Below are positions 15,034 to 23,111 of a stretch of DNA of 37,034 nt, piece after piece (the first letter of the stretch is position 1; each line of letters opens with the position of its first letter). The DNA lies in NCBI GenBank assembly GCA_964653285.1, contig CAZZEX010000042.1, forward strand, positions 1 through 37,034, in the 5' to 3' direction. The notes below the pieces were generated by a model. It did not search any database, was not told the origin of the DNA, and saw only the letters and a program-made list of their open reading frames with translations. The position numbers were made by a program, and so were the translations under genes. Origin of the DNA: CAZZEX01 sp964653285. GTDB taxonomy: Bacteria > Chloroflexota > Anaerolineae > B4-G1.

Positions 15034-15448
15034 ACCTCTCCCCCGGCCCCTCCCCGAAGCGGAGAGGGGGGCTGACCCCTCCCCCGGCCCCTCCCCGAAG
15101 CGGAGAGGGGGGCTGACCCCTCCCCCGGCCCCTCCCCGAAGCGGAGAGGGGGGCTGACCCCTCCCCCGGCCCCTCCCCGAAGCGGAGAGGGGGGCTGACC
15201 CCTCCCCCGGCCCCTNNNNNNNNNNNNNNNNNNNNNNNNNNNNNNNNNNNNNNNNNNNNNNNNNNNNNNNNNNNNNNNNNNNNNNNNNNNNNNNNNNNNN
15301 NNNNNNNNNNNNNNNGCGGAGAGGGGGGCTGACCCCTCCCCCGGCCCCTCCCCGAAGCGGAGAGGGGGGCCGACCCCTCCCCCGGCCCCTCCCCGAAGCG
15401 GAGGGGGAAGACTCCTCCTTCCCTCGTAGGGAAGGGGGCTGGGGGGTT
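15034..15448. repeat. Tandem 41-bp palindromic array with scaffold gap
   Basis: The unit is CCCCTCCCCCGGCCCCTCCC followed by CGAAGCGGAGAGGGGGGCTGA, with the CTGA mark recurring at 15072, 15113, 15154 and 15195, exactly 41 apart. Four units stand before the gap, about two after it, and the array closes with a hairpin CCTTCCCTcgtAGGGAAGG and GGGGGGTTAGGT. Each unit folds as a hairpin (CCGCTTC-type loop). The unit length is not a multiple of 3. True copy number is unknown because of the gap. Confidence 0.9.
15216..15315. other. Scaffold gap (100 N)
   Basis: A run of exactly 100 N placed inside the 41-bp array. The round number indicates a placeholder, so the real distance and number of units are unknown. 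Confidence 0.99.
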
Positions 15449-15824
15449 AGGTATCCCCACGGCACGCGGCAGCAATTCGGGTCAGAACGCCGGGAAGATC
15501 CTCCCTTACCTCTCGATTCCTGATCCGCAAGATACGCAAACCACGGGCCGACAGGTGCCGGTCACGTTCCGCGTCGTACCCGGCTTGCTGTTGATGTACC
15601 TCGCCGTCTACTTCCACGACTACTCCAGCAGCGTGACAGTAAAAATCCACTATGAACCCGTCAATGAGCTGCTGGCGGCGGAAGTGGAGGCCGTCCAGCC
15701 GGTTGGCACGGAGTTGTTGCCAGAGAATCTTCTCCTCCTCTGTCATCTGGCGACGGAGTTCTTTGGCACGCCGCACTTTGGCCGGGTCCACCTTCTGCCC
15801 AATGACGATGTTGCGAACAGGCAC
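15447..15824 (-). CDS. DUF559 Vsr-like endonuclease
   Basis: 125 residues. The DUF559 family belongs to the restriction-endonuclease-like fold related to Vsr. Visible hallmarks are the N-terminal AKELRRQMTEEEKILWQQLR helix, LDGLHFRRQQLIDGFIVDFY with its Asp, and VVVEVDGEVHQQQAGYD with the core Glu/Asp, then RHLSARGLRILRIRN. All catalytic-type acidic residues are present, so it looks active. It is flanked on both sides by the same palindromic repeat module in the same orientation (ends at 15448 and 15847 onward), and its 3' end touches the left copy. Start ATG 15824; no strong ribosome site seen. No methylase is nearby, so it is not an ordinary restriction system. Confidence 0.86.
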   Translation of the reverse strand: MPVRNIVIGQKVDPAKVRRAKELRRQMTEEEKILWQQLRANRLDGLHFRRQQLIDGFIVDFYCHAAGVVVEVDGEVHQQQAGYDAERDRHLSARGLRILRIRNREVREDLPGVLTRIAAACRGDT

Positions 15825-15846
15825 CGTATTCTTCCGTTACCTCTCT

Positions 15847-15925
15847 ACCCCTCCCCCGGCCCCTCCCCGAAGCGGAGGGGGGAGACTCCCCCTTCCCTCG
15901 TAGGGAAGGGGGCTGGGGGGTTAGG
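15847..15925. repeat. Palindromic G/C repeat, copy 3
   Basis: CCCCTCCCCCGGCCCCTCCC, CGAAGCGGAGGGGG, then CCCCCTTCCCTcgtAGGGAAGGGGG and GGGGGGTTAGGT. It is nearly identical over about 75 bases to the right end of the array at 15375-15451, so the DUF559 gene lies between direct copies. Confidence 0.88.
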
Positions 15926-15939
15926 TCAAAAAAGCACCT

Positions 15940-16137
15940 CTATCGCCGGCTGTAGATGCGGATGAAATTGGCGATGGATCGGTCGTAGGTACGCTCCGCC
16001 TCCGGTGGGAAGAGACAGGCCGGTAACTCGCCCATCCGCCAATGGTAGCGAATACATTCGCAGCACCTGCCCTTCCTGGAGCAAGGCTCGTAGGTGCAGT
16101 TGCACTGCGCCAGGTTCTCCTCTATTTGACACTCCAT
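15940..16137 (-). CDS. Small Cys-rich DUF6485-like protein
   Basis: 65 residues, begins MECQIEENLAQCNCTYEPC and contains CSRKGRCCECIRYH and LPACLFPPEAERTYDRS. Eight to nine cysteines in the first 50 residues suggest a metal site. The order and spacing match the small family I know as DUF6485, of unknown function. I use ATG 16137 rather than 16152 because GGAGGTGA lies 6 bases before it. It follows the ACP gene but is separated by a terminator hairpin. Confidence 0.72.
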   Translation of the reverse strand: MECQIEENLAQCNCTYEPCSRKGRCCECIRYHWRMGELPACLFPPEAERTYDRSIANFIRIYSRR

Positions 16138-16206
16138 ACCCTTCACCTCCAACAGGATGGCTTGGCTGTCCGGGCAGAGTATAACATAAACTGTGCCAAA
16201 GCAAAA

Positions 16207-16230
16207 GGCTACCGGCGTTCACCGGTAGCC
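16207..16230 (-). terminator. Intrinsic terminator of the ACP gene
   Basis: On the minus strand GGCTACCGG, a 6-base loop, CCGGTAGCC and then TTTTGCTTT. Stem of nine perfect base pairs (16207-16215 with 16222-16230), 29 bases after the ACP stop. A longer stem is possible because AAAAGCACGG and GCTTTTGC flank it. Confidence 0.82.
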
Positions 16231-16258
16231 CCGTGCTTTTGCGCCAGTCGCGTGGGAC

Positions 16259-16504
16259 CTATGCACCACCGATCATGTGCTGCTCGATGTAGTCCACCAC
16301 CTGGCCCACTGTCTTGACTTGCTGGGCTTCCTCGTCGGAGATCGTCCCGCCGAATTCCTCCTCGAACTCCATAATCAGTTCCACGAGGTCGAGAGAATCC
16401 GCCTCCAGATCCTCACGGAAGTTTGCTTCTCGTGTGACCTTGTCCGGCTCCACCCCCAACAGATCAATGATGATTTTCCTGACTCGCTCGAATGTATCTG
16501 CCAT
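16259..16504 (-). CDS. acpP: Acyl carrier protein
   Basis: 81 residues, acidic, helical. The phosphopantetheine attachment Ser37 sits in EADSLDLVELIMEFEEEF, the universal DSL motif. It starts MADTFERVRKIIIDLLGVEP at ATG 16504, preceded by GGAGGTAAAGAC. It carries acyl chains for fatty acid synthesis and would work with the PlsX and FabF encoded 11 kb away. In place of the usual GIEIPDEEA it has GGTISDEEA, a small change after helix II. It ends at a strong terminator and is transcribed alone, divergently from the IPP isomerase gene. Confidence 0.93.
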   Translation of the reverse strand: MADTFERVRKIIIDLLGVEPDKVTREANFREDLEADSLDLVELIMEFEEEFGGTISDEEAQQVKTVGQVVDYIEQHMIGGA

Positions 16505-16580
16505 TGTCTTTACCTCCCTTTGATATTTCCAGGCTGCTGATGGTGATATTCTACTCTCAGAGAGGGTTTTGTCAAATTTC

Positions 16581-16613
16581 GGAAACCAGGTTTTTCCCCA
16601 AGACCTGGTTTCT
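16581..16613. repeat. REP-like hairpin AGAAACCAGGTTTTT, copy 2
   Basis: GGAAACCAGGTTTTT, then CCCCAAG, then ACCTGGTTTCT. Same motif as at 9323-9356, here between the divergent ACP and IPP isomerase genes, so a termination role is unlikely at this site. Confidence 0.75.
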
Positions 16614-16696
16614 GTTTGACAATCCTCCTCATTGCCAGTATCATAGGTGTCTGCTATGAAAAACACTGACTAGCGTCCCAGGTTACGAAGGAGTAC

Positions 16697-17719
16697 ATGC
16701 ACCAGCAGCGCAAGTCCGACCATATCCGCATCAATCTGCAAGAAGACGTTGACTTTGTGCACATCTCCACCGGCTTCGAGCGCTACCGCTTCGTCCACTG
16801 CGCACTGCCGGGCTTCAATCTTGAGGACGTGGACACCTCCACAACGTTGCTGGGCAAGCGGTTGGCGACCCCGCTCCTCATCTCCTCAATGACCGGCGGC
16901 ACACCGGAAGCCAGCGCGATCAACCAACGGTTGGCGGAGGCAGCCCAGGCTGCCGGGGTCGGGATGGGGTTGGGCTCGCAGCGTGCTGCCATCGAAGACC
17001 CGGCCCTGGCAGATACCTACCGCGTGCGTCACGTCGCCCCCGATATTCTGCTGATGGCTAACCTGGGCGCGGTGCAACTGAACTACGGCTATGGCCCCGA
17101 CGAATGCCGCCGGGCCGTCGAGATGGTGGAAGCGGATGCCCTCATCCTGCACCTCAACCCGCTGCAGGAGGCGCTCCAGCCCGAAGGAGAGACCGGCTTC
17201 GCCGGGCTGCTGTCCAAGATCGAACCGGTCTGCCGGGCGCTGGAGGTGCCGGTCGTTGTCAAGGAGGTGGGCTGGGGGCTCTCGGAGCAGGTGGCCCGTC
17301 AATTGGCGAACGCTGGCGTGGCGGCGCTTGACGTCGCCGGGGCCGGAGGCAGTTCGTGGAGCCAGGTGGAGATGTACCGCGCCACGACCGAGCATCAACG
17401 CCAGGTGGCGGCGGCCTTCGCTGGCTGGGGCATCCCCACCGCCGAAAGCCTGCTGATGGTCCGTCGAGGTGCGCCAGGGTGGCCCATCATCGCCAGCGGA
17501 GGCATTCGCGACGGCATCCAGATGGCCAAAGCCATCGCGCTCGGCGCAGCCGCGTGTGGCGTTGCCGGACCGTTCCTACGTGCTGCCAGCGAATCCACCG
17601 CCGCCGTGACCGAACTCATTGCCATTCTTGTGACTCAGTTACGTGTCGCTATGTTTGCCGCCAGTGCCGCCGACATCCAGGCTCTCCAGCGCACTCTCAT
17701 CATTCCCACCACGCCGTAA
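16697..17719 (+). CDS. fni: Isopentenyl-diphosphate delta-isomerase, type 2
   Basis: An FMN- and NADPH-dependent TIM-barrel enzyme that interconverts IPP and DMAPP. It starts QRKSDHIRINLQEDVDF, then PLLISSMTGGTPEAS (flavin-binding), GSQRAAIEDP, ANLGAVQLNYG, LHLNPLQEALQPEGE (His152, Asn154, Gln157, Glu158, the substrate and Mg site), VVVKEVGWG, and IASGGIRDGIQMAKAIALGA (phosphate-binding). Length 340 is normal. ATG 16697 has GAAGGAG 4-5 bases upstream. The polyprenyl synthase gene follows 49 bases after the stop on the same strand, so the pair forms an isoprenoid unit. Presence of type 2 isomerase does not tell whether the MEP or mevalonate route feeds it. Confidence 0.95.
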   Translation: MHQQRKSDHIRINLQEDVDFVHISTGFERYRFVHCALPGFNLEDVDTSTTLLGKRLATPLLISSMTGGTPEASAINQRLAEAAQAAGVGMGLGSQRAAIEDPALADTYRVRHVAPDILLMANLGAVQLNYGYGPDECRRAVEMVEADALILHLNPLQEALQPEGETGFAGLLSKIEPVCRALEVPVVVKEVGWGLSEQVARQLANAGVAALDVAGAGGSSWSQVEMYRATTEHQRQVAAAFAGWGIPTAESLLMVRRGAPGWPIIASGGIRDGIQMAKAIALGAAACGVAGPFLRAASESTAAVTELIAILVTQLRVAMFAASAADIQALQRTLIIPTTP

Positions 17720-17768
17720 CCCCGGCCGTCCTTGTGGGTTGTGAAGCATGACTGGGTGGAGTATCCAC

Positions 17769-18836
17769 ATGTCCCTTGAAACATTCTTCGACCGCTATCT
17801 ACCACCTCTCGAGGCAGAAATGCGCGCCGTTGTCCACACCGCCGACCCGCGCCACGCCGGCCTCTTCGGCATGCTGTGCTACCACATGGGCTGGGCCGAC
17901 GCGGCGTTCAACTCCTGCCAGGCACAGATCGGCAAGCGCGTGCGGCCCGTGCTCTGCCTGCTGGCCTGCGAAGCCTGCGGTGGCGATTGGGAACAGGCGC
18001 TGCCCGCCGGAGCCGCCATCGAACTCCTGCACAATTTCTCCCTCATCCACGACGACATTGAGGACCGGGATGAGACCCGCCGTGGCCGTCCCACCGTCTG
18101 GTCACTGTGGGGAGAGGCGCAGGGGATCAACGCCGGGGACACGCTATTCACGCTGGCTCAACTGGCCCTGGTGCGGCTCTCCGAGCGAGCCGTGCCCGCC
18201 ACGACGGTCGTGGCAGCACTGCGCCTCCTCAACCGGACCTGCGTGGCCCTGACCAGCGGCCAGTACCTCGACATCGGCTTCGAAGGCCGCACCGACGTCT
18301 CCGTCGCAGACTACCTGGCGATGGTCGAGGGAAAAACCGGGGCGTTGGTGGCCTGCGCCTGCGAGATGGGCGGTCTCGTCGCCGCCGCTCCCGATCCTTC
18401 GGCAGGCTCAGGACATGGCCCTTCGGCAGGCTCAGGACACAGCGCCCGGCGCGAGCATCTGCGCTCGTTCGGCCGCCATCTGGGGCTGGCTTTTCAGATG
18501 CGCGACGACATCCTGGGCATCTGGGGCGACCCGGCTGTCACCGGCAAGCCCGTCGGCGCCGACATCGTCCGGCGCAAGAAATCGTTGCCCATTCTCCATG
18601 GCCTGGAGCGAAGCGCGGAACTGCGCGCGCTGTTGGCACGGGAGATGCTGTCGGCGGCCGACGTCCACCGCGCCACGGAGTTGCTGCAAGAGACAAACAG
18701 CCGCGCATACACTGAACAACTGGCGCGAGAGCATCACGCCCAGGCACTGGCTGCGCTGGGGCAGGCACACCCGCAGGGCCTGGCCGCCCAGGCGCTCCAC
18801 GAACTGGCGCAGACGCTCCTAAGCCGTGAGCGGTGA
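17769..18836 (+). CDS. Polyprenyl (geranylgeranyl-type) diphosphate synthase
   Basis: A trans-prenyltransferase of the all-alpha fold that condenses allylic diphosphate with IPP. The first Asp-rich motif is HDDIEDRDETRRGRPT and the second is MRDDILGIWGD, both intact, with KRVRPVLCLLACEACGG, GQYLDIGFE and KKSLPILHGLE at the usual places. About 355 residues. I use ATG 17769 (GTGGAG 7 bases upstream) rather than 17748. Product length cannot be read from sequence with confidence. An 8-residue repeat of low complexity (DPSAGSGHG, PSAGSGHS) interrupts the loop before the second Asp motif at about residues 209-225; it is encoded by two copies of a 20-base dispersed repeat. Cotranscribed with fni. 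Confidence 0.9.
   Translation: MSLETFFDRYLPPLEAEMRAVVHTADPRHAGLFGMLCYHMGWADAAFNSCQAQIGKRVRPVLCLLACEACGGDWEQALPAGAAIELLHNFSLIHDDIEDRDETRRGRPTVWSLWGEAQGINAGDTLFTLAQLALVRLSERAVPATTVVAALRLLNRTCVALTSGQYLDIGFEGRTDVSVADYLAMVEGKTGALVACACEMGGLVAAAPDPSAGSGHGPSAGSGHSARREHLRSFGRHLGLAFQMRDDILGIWGDPAVTGKPVGADIVRRKKSLPILHGLERSAELRALLAREMLSAADVHRATELLQETNSRAYTEQLAREHHAQALAALGQAHPQGLAAQALHELAQTLLSRER
18396..18439. repeat. Two in-frame copies of CCTTCGGCAGGCTCAGGACA inside a gene
   Basis: Copies at 18396-18415 and 18420-18439, period 24 bases, so each adds eight codons without shifting the frame. The same 20-mer type (CCTTCGACAGGCTCAGGACA) is a common dispersed repeat in Chloroflexota intergenic DNA, by memory. 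Confidence 0.85.
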
Positions 18837-18843
18837 ATCCTCT

Positions 18844-19743
18844 TTAGCCGCCACCCCCAGGTAGCAGCCGCCGCAGCGCCGCGCCGTCTGCGGGATCGGT
18901 GGCCTCTGCGGTCATAGTCCAAATCTCTCGATGCACGATCTCTGCGCCCGGATAAATGACTGCCAGTGGGCTCACGGTCTCCATCTCGACGAACTGTTCG
19001 CAGGTGTAGACCCCGATAGAGCAGTCCTCATCGGGGTATCTTGCGCCTGGGACCCAGCAGTGTGACTTGACGAAAGTGGCGTCCTCCCGACACAGCGCAA
19101 CCCAGCCCTCCGGCGGATTGGTGCCTACTTTGCCCTCCTCGCCCGTCGGTACGACCATGAACAAATCCGGCCCCGGCTGCCACTGCCGGCTGGTCACGTC
19201 TGAGCGGTGGTCTATCCACCTGTTCCAATAGAGAATCCTTTTCACATCCCAGGCTCCGCCCCGTCCCCACGGGAAGGCGATCACACCGTTGGGCTCGACG
19301 CAGGTGAGCGCCCACACGGCTCCTGTGTAGAGCGCGTCGTCCGTGTTACGCACTCCCTGCTCGACCACAAAATGGCTCTCTTGTGCGGTGATGGTCAACC
19401 GTTTTTGCAGTTTGGTCTGCGGCGTGACGGGCGCGGTCACCGTCACCGTCAGTCCATCGTCTGAGACTTCCACCGCGCAGCGCGCATTGTCCGGCGCATA
19501 AGTATGCGCTGTCTCCGGCGCTACCCACACCCGGTGCCCGCCATAGATGTGCCAGGCAGCGTCTCCCTGGCCCTGCCCTGCCGTTTCCTGATCTACGAAC
19601 AGCAGATTCGGCCCATCGCCGACCGAGAGGGCGAGGATACGCGGGCCTATCTCCGTCACGACGACCATTTCGACCTCTCCCAGGCGTAGACGATAGGCCT
19701 CCCGCCAGCCGAGAAATTCCGTCCGCTCGATTTGTAGGCTCAC
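18844..19743 (-). CDS. DUF4380 mutarotase-fold protein
   Basis: 299 residues, beta-rich. The start VTEIGPRILALSVGDGPNLL, the middle YGGHRVWVAPETAHTY, EQGVRNTDDALYTGAVWALT and the Gly-rich AFPWGRGGAWDV fit the galactose-mutarotase-like DUF4380 family, which probably binds a sugar or glycan. The catalytic residues of true mutarotases are not securely placed. It starts with GTG at 19743 after AAAGGAGATGC, 34 bases beyond the stop of the AAA-SIR2-caspase gene, so it can be read from the same transcript. Whether it works with that system or is a bystander cannot be told. Confidence 0.75.
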   Translation of the reverse strand: MSLQIERTEFLGWREAYRLRLGEVEMVVVTEIGPRILALSVGDGPNLLFVDQETAGQGQGDAAWHIYGGHRVWVAPETAHTYAPDNARCAVEVSDDGLTVTVTAPVTPQTKLQKRLTITAQESHFVVEQGVRNTDDALYTGAVWALTCVEPNGVIAFPWGRGGAWDVKRILYWNRWIDHRSDVTSRQWQPGPDLFMVVPTGEEGKVGTNPPEGWVALCREDATFVKSHCWVPGARYPDEDCSIGVYTCEQFVEMETVSPLAVIYPGAEIVHREIWTMTAEATDPADGAALRRLLPGGGG

Positions 19744-19777
19744 GCTGCATCTCCTTTCATCAGCGTCATCTGTTTAA

Positions 19778-22700
19778 CTATTGATAACGAACGAGAATGA
19801 TGTCGCCCGCCACCGTGTATTGCAGCGTCGGTGTCTGGCTGGCGTTGCGCTGGCTGGCCCACAGCTTGACGCCGTTCGTAACATGCCGGCTGGCGTCCTG
19901 CACAGTGATAAACCCCTTCCCATCCCGGTCGGCCTCGCCGGTGAGAGCTTCCAGCAGGAAGTGGGTAAAGACGCTGCGCTCGTTCTCGCGCCACTCGTAG
20001 CTCAGTTGCCCCTGCTTGCACGAGGCCAGGATAGCCAGTCCCTCGGCCTGCTCGAAGACGCGGCGGATGAACTCGGCCGACATCGGCCTGGGTCCCTTCC
20101 CACCGATGTCGGCGCCGGAGTGGCAGGCGTCCAGCACGACGACCTTGGCACGGGCGGGTGATTCCTCCATGATCTTTTTGACCCGCGAGATGGGCACGGC
20201 GGTGTCGCCCAGCACCAGCCGCCGGCCGTCCCGGGCGACGAGGTAAGATTCACCGCCATCCTCGTCTCCGTGACCGCTGTAGTAGAACAGCAGCAGGTCG
20301 TCGGGTTCGGTGGCGTCGGCGACCGCCTTGAGGGCGACCAGGATATTCGCCCGGGTCGGGAGTTCGGTCGTGTGGTCGGTGAGCAAGCGGATGCGGGGCG
20401 GGTCGAAGCCGCTGGCGACGAGTCGCTCCCGTATGGCCTCTACGTCTTTGACGCAGACCTGCAATCGGCCATAGTTAGTCTTGTCCTGGCATTCGTTCAC
20501 GCCGACCAGCACGGCCCAGCGGTTGCCGGTGCCGTGGAGCGGCTCGGGTCCAGATGGTTCACCGTCGCCTTTGGACAACTGCAAAGGGGACGTGGCGATG
20601 GATGGCTCCCGACGAAGAGTCGGGGCCATTTGCGCTCCTCCAGGCACCGTGACCGGCGCTTCCGGGCGGCTATGCGGCGTGGGTTGCACGATGATCTCCC
20701 CCAGTATTCCCAATGGGTCCGTCTCCAGAATGACGATGCCCCGATCCCGCCACATGCGCACGTCCGCTTCCGGCAGGCCGGGCCACACGGCGTAGGCGGT
20801 GCGGGCAAAGTGGCTCTCGGCGACCTGGTCGAACAGGAAGCGGAAGTCAGGGTCGGCCAGGTTGTAGCCGAGGAAGAGCACCGTGTTCCGGCGCAGGGCG
20901 CGCCGGATCTCGTCCAGCAGCGGTTCTTTGTCCCGGTCGCGCAGCAGGTCGGAGTGGTCGCGGTCGGTGACGACGAGAGTGTCCGGCTGCTGCGCGTCGC
21001 CGTAGAGTTGGATGAGGGTGGGGCGGTCGGGGTTGATGAAACTCACGTCGCTGCCGCGCACGACGCGGTTGAGGCCAACGCCCGCTTGCCGGAAGGCCAG
21101 CTCCAGCAGGTTGTCGCAGGCGGTGGTGATGATCGTCTCGATCTGGTGCGTTTTGACCCGCTCGACGATGCGCCGGTGGAAGGGCTGCGGCGACTTGCCG
21201 GCGGTGTCGAGGCCGTCGCGGATGAAGGCAGTGAACTCCCAACGGTTGCCGGCCTGGCTGACCCGCTGGGCTACCTCCGCCAGCGAGTAGGGCAAAATGC
21301 CATTTTGCCCCACCAGCCCCTTGCGGCGGGCCAGTTCGCGGGCCAGGTCGGCGCGCGAGGGCAGGCCGGTGACCTCGTGAGGCAGGTCGGCGCCGATGAA
21401 GAGGGCCAGGGTGCGACGGGTGAGGGCATCTGCCAAGTCGGGATACGCGATAGGCGTTTTCGGCCCCAGGCTGGGCGTGACCAGTGGGTGCAACTGCCTG
21501 GGGAGTTGCCTTTCCTCGACATGAAGAGAATCACTTTGGGGTCCATTCCAGAATAGCAAATAGCCCTTTTCTATTGGCTCCAACTCGGTGGCTTCGATGG
21601 CTATTTGGACTAGATACCATCCACTGTTGTGTATCTCTACAAGATCAGTTTCTCCGGGTTGACGCGTGGTTCCGAGACGCGAACCCGATGCAACTCGCAG
21701 ACAGGGTTCGGGTTCACCTCGCGGCGAGTGTCTCCACCAGACCAGGTCAAGTGTCTCCGATTGGCCTGGCTGTATCGAGATTTGCCTGAACTGCCCCGGT
21801 GCCCAAGAGAGCCAACCTGACTCGAAGCCTGGCAGCCGTTGTCCTTCCTGGTCTGTGACTCGGTCGAGGCACTTAACACTCAGAACTCGGGCCGAGCAAT
21901 TTGTCAATTCTGTACCAGTCTGGTTGGTAACGACTAACCTTTTCCATATTGTTGGCAGTTCAGAAGGCGGTGGACTACTCTCGAGCTCTATTGTCAGAGT
22001 TTGCGTCAGAGAACCCCTAGACATCAGGATCTCCTCATATATTCGATTACGAACACGACAGAACCCTTCTGTGCTAGCCTTGATCACACCCAGCAATTCC
22101 AACTGTGACTGTCGCCGGTTCTCCCGGGGGTAGAACTTGATGTGCTCGCCCGCCAGTATCCGCTCAACATACCCGCGTAGTTTTTCATCGCGGTTGAGCC
22201 GTTCCAGCATCGGCGGCAGGTGGTTCTCGTCCTCGCGGCGCAGCCGCTCAACGCTGGCATCCACATCGGCAGGCGTGGCATCTGGCCCCAGGTATGAGCA
22301 GAGCAGTTGGGTGAGGTAGGGCTGGCCGTCTGTCCAATAATGGATTCGTTCGGCCAGCGCGGTAGCCTGCTCATCTGTCCAATTCCCTTTGCCGACTAGT
22401 TCTCGCACATGCGACAGCGTGAAGTCGTCCAGGCGCACACGCTGGGCGATGTTGAAAGGCGAGATTTTGTCGTCTTTGATCAAGTCACGCGGGTGAAAGG
22501 CCCCAGACAGCAAGAAGGTCAACTGCTTAAACTCAGTCTCAGCCTGGCGCGAGTTGTACACATCGCGTAGGACGCTGAAGAACTCGGTCGCGCCAGGGAA
22601 CGTCACGGCACCGATCTCGTCCAGGGCAATGACCACGCGCCGGCGGGCGTCGGTCGCTGAAGCCGCCACATTCCACAAGAAATCACGCCAGCCAGCACTG

Positions 22701-23023
22701 TTCCGAGGAATAGCAGGCCATTGATCGCGCGGGATGAAGCGACGCAGTTGGCGCAGGATGCGCGGGCAGAGCGTTCGATACCACGCCGCCTCGGTCGAAC
22801 GGTCGGGCGTGGCCACGTCTACGTAGGCAAAGGTCACGTCACCCAACGCGGGGTGGCACATCAGGTGGTTGATCAGGCTGGTTTTGCCCTGCTGACGCGG
22901 CTCGATGACCAGCAGATAGGCCATGTTACGCAAGTGTGCCAGTGCCTCGTGATCCGCCTTGCGCTCGACGTAGACGGGTGAATCGGTCAGCAGGGCCCCG
23001 CCAGTCTGAAAGGGATCGCTCAT
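19778..23023 (-). CDS. AAA ATPase - SIR2-like - caspase fusion protein
   Basis: 1081 residues in one chain. Residues 1 to about 330: AAA_35-type STAND-like ATPase, with the P-loop EPRQQGKTS (41-49, Glu41 in place of the first Gly), Walker B RVVIALDE (129-136) and helical lid GQPYLTQLLC. Residues 340-515: a beta-rich linker with no known match. Residues 525-785: SIR2_2-like fold, with LFIGADLP (541-548), IITTACDNLLE (631-641) and LIQLYGD (670-676); Asn and His expected in TTNxD and KLHG are Ala635 and Tyr674. Residues 835-1081: caspase (peptidase C14), His918 in YYSGHGD and Cys967 in LDACHSG, plus the SYEW and VFTHFLLEAL specificity region. It follows the AlbA_2/HATPase gene by 69 bases. I infer a conflict protease gated by nucleotide sensing, with a catalytically dead SIR2 domain. 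Confidence 0.86.
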   Translation of the reverse strand: MSDPFQTGGALLTDSPVYVERKADHEALAHLRNMAYLLVIEPRQQGKTSLINHLMCHPALGDVTFAYVDVATPDRSTEAAWYRTLCPRILRQLRRFIPRDQWPAIPRNSAGWRDFLWNVAASATDARRRVVIALDEIGAVTFPGATEFFSVLRDVYNSRQAETEFKQLTFLLSGAFHPRDLIKDDKISPFNIAQRVRLDDFTLSHVRELVGKGNWTDEQATALAERIHYWTDGQPYLTQLLCSYLGPDATPADVDASVERLRREDENHLPPMLERLNRDEKLRGYVERILAGEHIKFYPRENRRQSQLELLGVIKASTEGFCRVRNRIYEEILMSRGSLTQTLTIELESSPPPSELPTIWKRLVVTNQTGTELTNCSARVLSVKCLDRVTDQEGQRLPGFESGWLSWAPGQFRQISIQPGQSETLDLVWWRHSPRGEPEPCLRVASGSRLGTTRQPGETDLVEIHNSGWYLVQIAIEATELEPIEKGYLLFWNGPQSDSLHVEERQLPRQLHPLVTPSLGPKTPIAYPDLADALTRRTLALFIGADLPHEVTGLPSRADLARELARRKGLVGQNGILPYSLAEVAQRVSQAGNRWEFTAFIRDGLDTAGKSPQPFHRRIVERVKTHQIETIITTACDNLLELAFRQAGVGLNRVVRGSDVSFINPDRPTLIQLYGDAQQPDTLVVTDRDHSDLLRDRDKEPLLDEIRRALRRNTVLFLGYNLADPDFRFLFDQVAESHFARTAYAVWPGLPEADVRMWRDRGIVILETDPLGILGEIIVQPTPHSRPEAPVTVPGGAQMAPTLRREPSIATSPLQLSKGDGEPSGPEPLHGTGNRWAVLVGVNECQDKTNYGRLQVCVKDVEAIRERLVASGFDPPRIRLLTDHTTELPTRANILVALKAVADATEPDDLLLFYYSGHGDEDGGESYLVARDGRRLVLGDTAVPISRVKKIMEESPARAKVVVLDACHSGADIGGKGPRPMSAEFIRRVFEQAEGLAILASCKQGQLSYEWRENERSVFTHFLLEALTGEADRDGKGFITVQDASRHVTNGVKLWASQRNASQTPTLQYTVAGDIILVRYQ

Positions 23024-23077
23024 CGTGTACCCTCAAACCATCTGCTAATCCGGCATTTTGCGTGCCATTTGCGTGCC

Positions 23078-23111
23078 ATAATCATCCGCTAATCATCCGC
23101 TAATCGTCCGA
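23078..23111. repeat. Three direct repeats TAATCATCCGC before the caspase gene
   Basis: TAATCATCCGC, TAATCATCCGC and TAATCGTCCG in tandem, period 11, spanning the 3' end of the Schlafen/AlbA_2 gene and the gap to the fusion gene. A separate pair, GCGTGCCATTTGCGTGCCAT, lies just before it at 23060-23079. Possible regulatory or slippage-derived sites. Confidence 0.6.

Noticed and set aside
15034..15925. CRISPR array suggested by regular 41-bp repeats
   Set aside because: Units are contiguous without spacers and there are no cas genes; hairpin tandem repeat instead.
20270..21556. Plus-strand frame opposite the caspase fusion
   Set aside because: Shadow; no motif and the opposite-strand domains are complete.
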